Below are positions 1 through 8,400 of a DNA stretch of 10,619 bases, piece after piece (positions within the stretch are counted from its first letter, which is position 1; each line of letters begins with the position of its first letter). The stretch lies in NCBI GenBank assembly GCA_902766325.1, contig CACXDF010000092.1, positions 1 to 10,619 on the forward strand. The letters run 5' to 3'. Below the pieces are notes generated by a model. It saw only the letters and a program-made list of their open reading frames with translations. It was not told where the DNA came from and searched no databases. A program made the translations under genes and the position numbers. Origin of the DNA: an uncultured Eubacteriales bacterium (GTDB taxonomy: Bacteria; Bacillota; Clostridia; Christensenellales; DTU072).

Positions 1-585
1 AAAGAGTAGCGGAGAAAAATCGAACGTATAAATAAGATACTTTGAGGCGGACCGAAGGATATCGGACCCGCCGTCCGGAAAGACGGATAGTAAGCAATCG
101 CCGCGTAGATCGGTTTCGCCGAAAGCAAGCCCGGCGATAATGATGACGGGGATCAGCCATATCGTCGTCTCGAACACGCGCGCCACGGTGCGCGCTCCCT
201 TATACGCAAAATAATAGCTGATCAGAAGAAGGGATATGATGATGGGCGCGTCGACAATGTTATAAAACAGGAAAGTGGATACGTAATTGACGATCTCGGT
301 AATAAAGAGTATGCTCTTCACGAATATGACGAACAGGAGCGGGCAGGACACGGCGAAGTAAATCACGTTACCGCACTTTTTTCGCAACGCTTCCATTCCG
401 CCCTTTTCGCACGCGAACAGCACCGCCCATAGCTGAATGAATTCCACCGCGGCGAAGATGCCGACGATGACGTATCCGTCCACGCCCGCCGTATCGTACA
501 GATATGCCGGCAACATAGACATCTTAAAAACGAGAGGGATAAAAAAGATCATTATCGATAGCTGCTTACCGCTGACTTCGTTCAT
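1..585 (-). CDS. GerB-family spore germination permease (GerAB/GerKB type), 3' end beyond the window
   Basis: Partial gene: 195 codons are open from the ATG at 585 to the window edge with no stop, about half of the usual ~360-370 residue length. The product is very hydrophobic, with repeated stretches of 18-22 apolar residues near residues 9-28, 38-56, 75-95, 110-126 and 142-158. The segment YYFAYKGARTVARVFE (about 124-139) matches the Y..kG....aR..E pattern of GerB-type permeases of the APC superfamily. These are inner-membrane B subunits of germinant receptors and work with an A subunit, encoded just upstream. The start is well supported: AGGAGG lies five bases upstream, and the ATG overlaps the stop of the GerA-type gene in an ATGA arrangement, implying translational coupling. 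Any C subunit would lie outside the window. The family is fairly secure; the germinant cannot be read from sequence. Confidence 0.85.
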   Translation of the reverse strand, partial: MNEVSGKQLSIMIFFIPLVFKMSMLPAYLYDTAGVDGYVIVGIFAAVEFIQLWAVLFACEKGGMEALRKKCGNVIYFAVSCPLLFVIFVKSILFITEIVNYVSTFLFYNIVDAPIIISLLLISYYFAYKGARTVARVFETTIWLIPVIIIAGLAFGETDLRGDCLLSVFPDGGSDILRSASKYLIYTFDFSPLLF

Positions 586-2009
586 AATATCCTCCTGCTC
601 TTCAGCCTCGTCTTGTTGTCGAGACGGTGCGAAAAAGGTCTGAGCGGATTATCCGACACATTCTTCTTAATTAGGGCATCTATCAAGTCATTCTGCTCTA
701 TGGGTGCGAAAGGAGACAAATACGGGATCCCAAATGAAGACATATCGCTTAAGTAAGCCAGTATTGCCAGCGAATACAAAAGCAGACCGTAAATACCGAG
801 CAAGCCCGCCGCCACAACTAAAAACATCCTGAGCGTAGAAATAACGCTCACCTGATCGGGCACGGTATAAATACCGATTCCGCTCATCGCCACGATCAAA
901 ACGGTGATGCTGCTAAGAAACCCCGCTTCCACCGCCGTTTGTCCGAGTACGATAGCGCCGACCACGCTCAACGCCATGCCGACGGGCTTGGGCATCCGAA
1001 TACTCGCCTCGGAAAGGATCTCGAAAAGAAGGAGCGCCACGATCATTTCCAACGTCGGACTGAACGGGATACCGCCGGTCGAATTCAAAATGGTTATCAT
1101 TAGTTGAAGCGGTAGGATCTGATATTGGTGCGACTGCACCGCAACGAAAGCGGCAGGCAGAAAAAGAGCGAAGAAAACGCCGAACGACCTGACCAAGCGC
1201 GAGAAAGTGACAAGCGACGGCTTCTTGTACCGGTCCTGACTGTCCTCGAAATCTTCGATCAAAAGAAAAGGAACAGTCAGAACGATGGGCGAGCCGTCCA
1301 CAAGAATGGCCACCCTTCCGTCCAACAGTTTTGTCGCGATAACGTCCGCTTTTTCGCTGTTTCCTATTTGTCGAAACAAAGAATAAGGTCTTTTTTCGAT
1401 CATTTTCGCCACGTAGGAAGAATCAGGCACGCCGTCGATCTCGATTTCGGCCAGACGCTCTTTAACGGCATCAACGACGGATAACGGCGCGATACCGTCC
1501 ACGTACGCAAGAACCACCGTCGTAGCCGTGACCGTGCCTATCGTCAACTTTTTATACGTCAATTTATTACTGCGTATTTTTCGTCGAAGCAGGACCATAT
1601 TCGTCTTGATATCTTCCACAAATCCTTCTCTCGGGCCTTTGACGACGGTCGTGGTGGGCGGTTCCGTAACGGAACGGGAATTGGACTTTCGCGTCGAAAG
1701 TAAAAAAAACTTATTGCCAAGCAGCAACGCGGCGTCCCCTGCGGCCACTCCTTCGACGGCTTCTTTTTCTTCCACCGCTTTTACCGTACCGGAGAACGAG
1801 ACGGCCGACAACAGCCCCTCTTCGTCCGCGACGACGTTCGTTCCGACGACGACAAGGGGTTTGACCACTTCTTCTTCCAATCGCCTCGCGTCAGTCATAC
1901 CGTCCAGGTAAAACAAACACGCTTCGACGTTTTTTCCTTTCAGCGGTCGCACGACCAGATCGTCCGTTAAAAACGCGTCCGAAAAACCTTTCTTCTTATC
2001 CTCATTCAT
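582..2009 (-). CDS. GerA-family spore germination protein (GerAA/GerKA type, receptor A subunit)
   Basis: Predicted 475-residue A subunit of a germinant receptor, located in the inner spore membrane. Numbered from the ATG at 2009, residues 1-265 form the soluble N-terminal region. It contains a DLVVR...ACLFYLDGMTD stretch and the family motif GPREGFVEDIKTN (about 125-137) followed by LLRRKIRS. The C-terminal half holds several membrane segments with GerA hallmarks: IPFSPTLEM (about 314-322), FEILSEASIRMP (about 329-340) and GAIVLGQTAVEAG (about 351-363). Length is normal for the family. The frame stays open upstream to a GTG at 2084, but that extension runs through a strong terminator hairpin, so I prefer 2009 although no good Shine-Dalgarno precedes it. 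The stop overlaps the start of the permease gene. No convincing promoter is visible in the 105-base gap upstream. The paralogue (GerA, GerB, GerK or SpoVAF-like) cannot be resolved. Confidence 0.9.
   Translation of the reverse strand: MNEDKKKGFSDAFLTDDLVVRPLKGKNVEACLFYLDGMTDARRLEEEVVKPLVVVGTNVVADEEGLLSAVSFSGTVKAVEEKEAVEGVAAGDAALLLGNKFFLLSTRKSNSRSVTEPPTTTVVKGPREGFVEDIKTNMVLLRRKIRSNKLTYKKLTIGTVTATTVVLAYVDGIAPLSVVDAVKERLAEIEIDGVPDSSYVAKMIEKRPYSLFRQIGNSEKADVIATKLLDGRVAILVDGSPIVLTVPFLLIEDFEDSQDRYKKPSLVTFSRLVRSFGVFFALFLPAAFVAVQSHQYQILPLQLMITILNSTGGIPFSPTLEMIVALLLFEILSEASIRMPKPVGMALSVVGAIVLGQTAVEAGFLSSITVLIVAMSGIGIYTVPDQVSVISTLRMFLVVAAGLLGIYGLLLYSLAILAYLSDMSSFGIPYLSPFAPIEQNDLIDALIKKNVSDNPLRPFSHRLDNKTRLKSRRIL
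591..596 (-). promoter_or_regulatory. Shine-Dalgarno site of the GerB-type permease gene
   Basis: The minus strand reads AGGAGG five bases before the ATG at 585. The site lies inside the last codons of the GerA-type gene, so ribosomes finishing that gene can restart at the overlapping ATGA. It fixes the permease start. Confidence 0.8.
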
Positions 2010-2050
2010 ACGGACGAGTATTGACGACGCGTAAAAAAAATAAACGGCTA

Positions 2051-2086
2051 AAATAAAAAACCGTGCTCCTCCGACGAGAAACACGG
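2051..2086 (-). terminator. Rho-independent terminator ending the McrB-to-EAL operon
   Basis: On the minus strand an 11-base-pair stem (arms 2076..2086 and 2061..2071, nine Watson-Crick plus two G-T pairs) closes a GTCG loop. It is followed directly by TTTTTTATTT. The stem starts 28 bases after the stop of the EAL gene and 51 bases before the start of the GerA-type gene, separating two transcription units. The GGAGGAG in its 3' arm resembles a ribosome-binding site but is accounted for by the stem and has no suitable ATG behind it. Confidence 0.88.
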
Positions 2087-2114
2087 CGAAAAACTTATCT
2101 TTTACGACAGGCCG

Positions 2115-4541
2115 TTATCCTTCCGGATACAGTATTTTATTGCGCACCAAGAAAGCGTCGATGAATGCGTCGTAGTCGTTCGCGCTCATCGGCTTGGCAA
2201 AATAATACCCTTGGATGACCTCGCAACCCATTCCTCTCAAGCGATCCAAGTCGTCTCTCGTTTCCACGCCTTCTTGCGTAACCTTGACGCGCATCTTTTT
2301 GGCAACGTCGATGACGCTTTCCAAAATGATCCTGTCTCTTTCTTCCGACGCGCCCTTGTCCAAGAAGAACTTATCCAACTTGATCTCGTCCATGTCCAGG
2401 ATCTTCAGAATGTTATAAGAAGAATAGCCTGTTCCGAAGTCGTCGATGGAACATAAGAATCCGGCCCGACGTAACTCTTTGGCGACGGTGGACAGGTACT
2501 CGTAGTTTTCGTACGCGAAACTCTCCGTAAACTCCAACGTGACGAACTTATCGGCGATCCTGAACTTATTTTTGACTCGGATATAGTATTCCAGGAAGTC
2601 GGGCTGAATGGCCGTTATTCTGGATACGTTGACGGAAATGGGAAACACCTTTTTACCTTCGGCGACTCTTGTCGCAAGCGTTTCGCAAGCGGTATAGTAA
2701 ATGTGTCTGTCCAGTTTGGAAATAAAGCCGTTCGCCTCGAAAACGGGCAAGAACTCGCCCGGGCTACGGTACTTTTTGATAGCGGGATCGTACCAACGCA
2801 CGAGCAGTTCGGCTCCGTCTATGTAGTCCTTGACCAGGTTATATTTGGGCTGATAGAAGACACGGAATTCTCCGGACGCAAGCGCGCCTTCCATACGGCC
2901 TTCGATCTCGGCTCTTTGCAGATAGTCCGTTCTGACGTTTTCGTTATAAAAATGGCAGATCTGATTGACGTCGGAACGAGACGGGATATCGCGGACGACG
3001 ATAGCCTTATCGATCATTCTGTCGATATTTTCGGAGGGATTTTCCGAGCGAAGTTGCGCGGTGGTCTCGTAGATACCGTAACTGATCTTCAAGTCGTAGT
3101 TGGCCGTCGTTTGCTTGGTGATCTTTTTTGCCAAAGAGAAGAGACCGACCAATCTGTTTTCCAGTTTGTCTTTGTCCTTATAGTGAAGGAGCATAATAAA
3201 GTCGCCGTCTACCATATATCCGTAACATTCTTCCAGCAGAAGAGCTCGGGAAAAGGTCTCTTTTAAGTGCTTTAACAGTTCGAGCGAAGCCGTCTCGCCG
3301 AATTTTTCGGTAATGTAGCTGAAATGGTGCACGTGAGAAATAACGACGGCGAAGTCCGTGGCGGTATTGCGCGCTAAAATATCGGTCGCGTCTTTTTTGT
3401 ACTTAAGTAAGGTCGGACAGTCGAGGGCGGCATTGACCATATTGATCTCTTCGATCCTCTTACCGAGTTTACGACGGGAGATCATAAAGATCAACGCAAA
3501 GACCAAAACGACGATGATCAGAATGACCATCGTGGTAATGATGGTCGTGACCAATTCGTACCCCTCGCCGTACACGTCGCTCGCTTTATAAAGGCTGATG
3601 ACGCATAGTCCGGTATCCGTTTCGTTCGCGCGGCCGACGGAGACGACGTACAGTTCGTTCTGCACGCTGACCGTGGCCGTCTCTGACTTGCCCGTCTCAA
3701 GCATACTTTTTAATTTTTCTTCAAAGACTCGACCGTTATTGATGGATTCAAGGTACTTACCGAAAGCATCGTTTTCTTGCATCTTGCCCGATTTGTCATT
3801 TAAAATACCGAGAACGCGCGTTAAGTTATTATCGCTTGCTTCCGTTTCGCAGCACAGCGCCTGAAATTCGGAATAGGACTTCTTACTTTCGTCGAGATCC
3901 TGAGCGAAAGACATAATGGTGGTAAGAGGATAAAAGACGGCGATACCGTCGATCTTCTTTTCTCCGGAAAGCGGTTCCGGCGTCGGACAATAACAGATAA
4001 CGCACGGCGCCTCGCCGCGATCGTCGTAAAAAAAGCCGCGCGTAGCAAGGACGTTTTTTTGTTTCATATCCAGAATATACTCATAACGGCGATCGCCCAC
4101 GCTCGAGATCTCCGCCCCGCGATAATTATACGTTTTATCGCCGATATAATACCATATCTCCTGAATGCCCTCTTCTTTGTATCCATCCGATCGAATGATG
4201 GAGTTCAAATAATAAGATAAGTCGTTGTCGTCTTCGGAATAAAAATTGATACCGGCGGCCAATGCGTTCGTCTTTTCACGCAAGCTGTCGATCTTGTTAT
4301 GAAAGTGATCGGTGGCGTCTTCCGAATAGTTACGGGCCATCAAAATAGCCTGATCCTCCGTACCGGCGGAATAACGCAAAGCCAATACGAAAATATTGAC
4401 CAGTATCGCAAAACTGATTATCAGCAAAACGACGAAAGAAATATCCCGCCCATGGGTAGAAAGAATATTCTTGATGGGTTTTCTTTTTCTTTCTTCTTTG
4501 CGTTCTTCTTCCAGAACTTTTTTATCTTCTTTTTCTTTCAT
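2115..4541 (-). CDS. Membrane sensor protein with degenerate GGDEF and intact EAL (c-di-GMP phosphodiesterase) domains
   Basis: An 808-residue protein predicted to hydrolyse cyclic di-GMP in response to an extracellular cue. Order: a highly charged cytosolic tail (1-32), TM1 (about 34-55), an extracellular region of ~270 residues that looks like a Cache-type sensor (about 56-328, with WYYIGDKTYNYRG at 130-142), TM2 (about 330-354), a GGDEF-like domain (about 375-520) and an EAL domain (about 545-795). The GGDEF signature is replaced by VDGDF (444-448) and I see no RxxD inhibitory site ahead of it, so cyclase activity is unlikely. The EAL domain has E578 in AELLVRW, N638 in VNVS, LEFTES (669-674), DDFGTGYSS (700-708), K721, E757 in QEGVE and Q777 in IQGYYFAKP, the usual metal-binding and catalytic set. 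The gene starts five bases after the coiled-coil gene and ends the operon before the terminator. The ligand is unknown. Confidence 0.92.
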   Translation of the reverse strand: MKEKEDKKVLEEERKEERKRKPIKNILSTHGRDISFVVLLIISFAILVNIFVLALRYSAGTEDQAILMARNYSEDATDHFHNKIDSLREKTNALAAGINFYSEDDNDLSYYLNSIIRSDGYKEEGIQEIWYYIGDKTYNYRGAEISSVGDRRYEYILDMKQKNVLATRGFFYDDRGEAPCVICYCPTPEPLSGEKKIDGIAVFYPLTTIMSFAQDLDESKKSYSEFQALCCETEASDNNLTRVLGILNDKSGKMQENDAFGKYLESINNGRVFEEKLKSMLETGKSETATVSVQNELYVVSVGRANETDTGLCVISLYKASDVYGEGYELVTTIITTMVILIIVVLVFALIFMISRRKLGKRIEEINMVNAALDCPTLLKYKKDATDILARNTATDFAVVISHVHHFSYITEKFGETASLELLKHLKETFSRALLLEECYGYMVDGDFIMLLHYKDKDKLENRLVGLFSLAKKITKQTTANYDLKISYGIYETTAQLRSENPSENIDRMIDKAIVVRDIPSRSDVNQICHFYNENVRTDYLQRAEIEGRMEGALASGEFRVFYQPKYNLVKDYIDGAELLVRWYDPAIKKYRSPGEFLPVFEANGFISKLDRHIYYTACETLATRVAEGKKVFPISVNVSRITAIQPDFLEYYIRVKNKFRIADKFVTLEFTESFAYENYEYLSTVAKELRRAGFLCSIDDFGTGYSSYNILKILDMDEIKLDKFFLDKGASEERDRIILESVIDVAKKMRVKVTQEGVETRDDLDRLRGMGCEVIQGYYFAKPMSANDYDAFIDAFLVRNKILYPEG

Positions 4542-4546
4542 TTACC

Positions 4547-4783
4547 TTACTTTCCCTTCTTCGTTTCTTTCAACTTCTTTTCCAGTTCCCGTATCCGTTC
4601 CCGATCGGCGTTGATGCGTTCGGAATAGCGATTGAAATAATCCACGTCCTGATCCTCCGGCATGCGGTTCGACAGAATCGAATCCACAAGCGCGGACTGC
4701 GAGCGCGAGCGCTTCTTTTCCAGTTCTTCGATCTGGATCTTGAGCTTTCGGATCTTTCGTTTCAATTTTAATTTCTCGAACAT
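4547..4783 (-). CDS. Small basic coiled-coil protein, unknown function
   Basis: A 78-residue protein I do not recognise. Residues 1-25 form a strongly basic amphipathic helix with leucine/isoleucine heptad spacing (FEKLKLKRKIRKLKIQIEEL). A polar middle (28-50) contains RMPEDQDVDYFNRY. Residues 52-75 form a second charged helix (ERINADRERIRELEKKLKE). There is no signal peptide, membrane segment or cysteine. It sits between the signal peptidase (15-base gap) and the sensor/EAL gene (5-base gap), and a GGTGAAG-like ribosome site precedes the ATG, so it is very probably translated. An adaptor or oligomerisation role between neighbouring products is possible, but this is inference from coiled-coil character and position only. 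Confidence 0.7.
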   Translation of the reverse strand: MFEKLKLKRKIRKLKIQIEELEKKRSRSQSALVDSILSNRMPEDQDVDYFNRYSERINADRERIRELEKKLKETKKGK

Positions 4784-4798
4784 TTTTCTTCACCGCTT

Positions 4799-5482
4799 TT
4801 ATTTGTCGCTATCGCCTTTATTGTCTGCGGGAGGCAGTTTTATGTTCCCGTTTTCGTCTTTCAGGGCATCCAAAGGCCGCAATTCGATCAATCTTTGTAT
4901 TTCTTCCTTCACCAGCCTGTCGATCTCTTCTTGCTTGCTTTTCTCGCCGTCCTGTTCTTTCTTCTGCACCGCGCTACGGATATCCGGCAGATAGCAGAAC
5001 GCCGTTACGAGCAACAAAAGGAACACCACGGCCATAAATCCCACTTCGGACAGAACGATCCTGCCCAAAAAGGTCATCGCCGGCAAAGTTTTTTCATAAA
5101 TGCCCACGATATTCTCCGCCTTGGCGGAGTAGACACCGTCGTCGACCGGGTTGCCGTCGCCCTTGGTAACGAAGACATCGCCGTCTTTCTTGATAACGCG
5201 GTGCGTGTTCAGCTGCCCCGATATCTGCGGATCGGTCGAATAGAAAGCGACGATATCCCCTTCTTCCACGTCGGCGGCAGTCGCCTTTTTGACGAGGATA
5301 TAACTCCGCGAGTGAATGGTCGGGGACATACTGTCCGTCAAGACCCACATCGTCGTCTTGCCAAACAAAAACACCGGGCCGTTCACCTTGGACAGGATGA
5401 ATACGACGGCTATCAATACCAGGATAACGCCCGTTACCGCTTGCAAAGCGATCTTCGCCGCTTTTTTCAGCTTCTCTTTCAT
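4799..5482 (-). CDS. SipW-type (ER/archaeal-like) signal peptidase I
   Basis: A 227-residue membrane serine protease that removes signal peptides from exported proteins. TM1 spans about residues 12-31. It is followed by the nucleophile motif DSMSPT with Ser51, and then LNTHRV with His94 where bacterial-type enzymes carry a lysine. That replacement is the mark of the ER/archaeal-type S26B group, whose best-known bacterial member is SipW. The box TKGDGNPVDD (106-115) supplies the conserved acidic residue. TM2 lies at about 147-164. A ~60-residue charged cytosolic tail (about 168-227, KKEQDGEKSKQEE and onward) is longer than needed for catalysis and may make contacts. The start is secure: AGGAGG overlaps the upstream stop codon. 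SipW enzymes usually sit beside the exported protein they process (for example TasA-like proteins), but no secreted substrate is visible here, so the target is unknown. Confidence 0.9.
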   Translation of the reverse strand: MKEKLKKAAKIALQAVTGVILVLIAVVFILSKVNGPVFLFGKTTMWVLTDSMSPTIHSRSYILVKKATAADVEEGDIVAFYSTDPQISGQLNTHRVIKKDGDVFVTKGDGNPVDDGVYSAKAENIVGIYEKTLPAMTFLGRIVLSEVGFMAVVFLLLLVTAFCYLPDIRSAVQKKEQDGEKSKQEEIDRLVKEEIQRLIELRPLDALKDENGNIKLPPADNKGDSDK

Positions 5483-5489
5483 TCTGCCG

Positions 5490-5495
5490 CCTCCT
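5490..5495 (-). promoter_or_regulatory. Shine-Dalgarno site of the signal peptidase gene, overlapping the upstream stop codon
   Basis: The minus strand reads AGGAGG seven bases before the ATG at 5482. Its first two bases are the last two of the TAG stop (5494..5496) of the 1320-residue gene. This arrangement suits reinitiation and supports co-translation of the two genes. Confidence 0.8.
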
Positions 5496-8400
5496 ACTTC
5501 CTGCGCTTAAAAAGCCGCGAAAGGAATCCTTTCTTTTCGGTAGTCTGCGGCGCGGGCATTACGTATTCGTCCGCTTCCTGCATATCGATATCGTTCAGAG
5601 CGTCCAGCGTGATCGGCTTGGGTAAAAGCGCGTCGCCGCCGATGACTTCTTCTTTCGGACGTTCCGGTTCGACCGGCGCGACCGGCGGTTCTTCTTCTTC
5701 CGGCAGTTCCAGAATGATCCCCTGCGTGATCTCCAACGCTTCTTTCTTGACAAGGAGCGCGTCCCCGCCCGCTCCGGAAAGATCTTTTTTCGGTTCTTCC
5801 GGTTCTTCCGGTTTTTCCGCTTCGATCCGGGTTTGCGGCGCGTCTGTCTCGGGCTCAATGGCGATCTCTTCTTTCGGCTCCTCAGGACGTTCTTCTCCCT
5901 TCGGCGTCTCCAAAAGCGCCTTCCTTAATTCTTCTTTCTGCCGCTTGGTCAGTCCGATCACGTTCGGGTCTTCTTGCGTTTCTTCCGCTTCGACCCGTTC
6001 TTCGTCCTGCGCGAGCGTAGACTTCGTGCGAGCGAGGATATCCTCTTTTTCGACGTATCCCGTCTCTTCCGCTTTCGGCGCGACGGGCGGCTTTTCTTTG
6101 GCGATAGTCACCGTGGTGACTTCTTTGGTCGCAAGTCCCATCGCCACCAGCTGATCAATGGTCTCGTAGCCGAAATCGCTCGGAGAAATGAATTCTTGCT
6201 TGGTTGCTTCTTGCAACCCGACGCAAGTCTCTTCTATCAATTCCAACGCGTTCTTCAACGCGCGTCCGCTCTTGACTTTCAACAAAGCCGGTACGGCCGC
6301 GTACTTCTTGACGGCCGAGCTGTCTTTCACAAAATATTTCTGCGGAACGGTGGCCGGATCGAGCGCGAGATACAGTTTCAGCGTCTTGCCGGCGATCGCG
6401 ACCTTAGCCAGTTGCTTCCGTCCCGTCGTAAAGGTCACGCCGGAAAAACTCGTTCTCGCGGTGACCTTATTTTTGGTCATAAACTTGTTATAAATTGCGC
6501 AATAATACTCTCTCAAAGGATCGCCGAGCAACTTGACCTTGGCAACGAAACTCTTCTTGTACCGAATGATCGTCCTGGTAATGCTCTCTTCGTCCTCGGT
6601 CGTGATCTCCACTTCGTCGCTCTCGTCTTCTTCGTCCGAGCGGTTCTCGTCGTATGCGGATTCGTCTTCGGAAACAGGCTTTTTCACCTCGGCGGACATC
6701 GCCGCCGCCGCTTCCGTTCTTCGACGTTCGGCTTCTTCTTCCTCTTTCCGACGCGCTTCTTCCTCCGCCTTGGCCGCTTCCGCTTCGATCCGCTTGCGCT
6801 CTTCTTCCGCCTTGCGACGTTCTTCTTCGCTGCGTTCGTCCAAAATTTGCTCCGCCGCCAAAGCAGCCTCGATGGCGATCGCTATCTCTTCGTCCGACTC
6901 CGGCGCTTCTTCCTGCTTGCGTTCGGCAGTCGGCGTAAAGTCGAATATCGGCTTGACCTTCTCCGGTTCGGCAAAGTGGTGCAAAGACTGCGGAGGCACG
7001 AAGTTTTCCGGCGTTTCCAACGCTTTCGCCTCGGCCATATGCCTGCAATAAATAAGATACTGCTCGGCGACGCCCTGATACACCTGCTTGATGTATTCTT
7101 CGGACAGATTTTCTTCCTGCTCGTCCACCATAATGCCGTATCCCGCGTCGTCGTAGCTCTCGATGAACTCCCACAGCGCAAGACATTGACGAAGATACTT
7201 GTTCTTCAAGATCGCGTTGGTACGCATTACCGGCGGACGAATGGACGCCTTGCCCATAGCCAAAACGAACTCGCTCCCCTGATAGGTGCGCGCTACTTCG
7301 TACAGCTTTTTGACACGCTTCCACAAATCGGTATTGAACGCGTAGTTCTTGACCTCTCTGCCGTTTTTGTACGTGCCCGAAAGCTCGATACTGAGATGGA
7401 TCTTGCCCATCAAAGTTCCGTGTAAAAACTCGTCCTCGAACTCCAAAGAAGTCACTTTTTCGTTCGCGCCGTTCTTGACGGCCGCGTCATAACGCCTCGT
7501 GACGAAAATATACAAGCGACTCAACAGCGTATTGATAAACTTGTTTTCGTACGTCATCATCGAGTCTTCGCGGAAGACGTTCAGCAGTTTAGACGGAATA
7601 ATGGTATCGCCGTCCACGCTCGAAATAAGGTCGGTATGTTGGCAAAGATGCTGGATAGACCGGCTCGTGACCTTTTTGGTGCGCTCGATGGGAAGCAGTT
7701 CTTCCGTCTCTTCGATAAAGTGCCCCGGGTTACGAACCACCTCGTCCAAAGCCTGCAAGCTGTCCTCGATAGCCTTGACCCACGTTTCGTCGATCATCTT
7801 GAGTAAAAACTTTTTACTCATCTTGATACGCGGATTGCCGTTCTTTAAAACGTTCAGAATGGTATCGTATTCTTCGTGACGCCCGATCAAAGCGTCCATC
7901 GTAAGGAGCGTGTCCTGATAAGCGTCGTCGCTTATCTTCATCGCCCCGTATTCTTCTACCTCTTTAGCGACCGCGGCGGTTCCGCCTTCTCCGCTTCCTT
8001 CTCCCTCCGCAACGGCCGCGGCAGGGCCCGTGCCTTCACCTTCGCCCGTTCCTGCGCCTTCGCCCGTTCCTGTGCCTTCGCCGGAACCTTCTCCCGTTCC
8101 TTCGCCTGTTCCGACGCCTTCGCCCGCGCCCTCGGTGGGACTGACGGCGACGCCTTCTTCTTCGGTCGGTTTGACGGCGAGGCCTTCGCCTTCTCCTTCT
8201 CCGGGAACAACGCCCGCGCCTTCGCCGGCTTTTTCGCCTTCGGCGCCGAGTACGGGGTATCCGTCTTCTCCCGGAACGGCCGCTCCGGTGGGTACGTCGG
8301 GGCCGCCTTTTACGTACTTAGGCGGTTTTTTCTCGGCGACGAGCAAACGGATCAGTCCGCGCGCAAGCAAGTTATTGAAGGTATCGTACGGAAAGTCTTT

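Noticed and set aside
2010..2030. AATACT resembling a sporulation sigma-G -10 box upstream of the GerA-type gene
   Set aside because: It lies only seven bases before the ATG, would put the transcript start at the start codon, and the -35 region is poor.
2010..2084. N-terminal extension of the GerA-type protein from a GTG at 2084, giving a hydrophobic leader
   Set aside because: It would be encoded by a terminator stem and its U-tract, has no ribosome site, and GerA-type A subunits normally start with a soluble charged segment.
4895..6154. Open frame of 419 codons on the plus strand
   Set aside because: It lies antisense to the signal peptidase and the tail of the large protein; its composition is the mirror of Glu/Lys-rich coding and no family pattern or ribosome site supports it.
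5974..7425. Open frame of 483 codons on the plus strand rich in Arg and Phe
   Set aside because: It is antisense to the large protein; the composition is what reverse reading of charged helices gives, and it has no recognisable domain.
6997..7938. Possible PD-(D/E)XK nuclease in the McrC-like core
   Set aside because: No D followed by (D/E)xK with suitable spacing and hydrophobic strands was found; acidic residues here lie in helical segments.
7966..8250. CRISPR-like or intergenic satellite repeat
   Set aside because: The repeats are short, irregular, without unique spacers, and translate in frame as a low-complexity linker.
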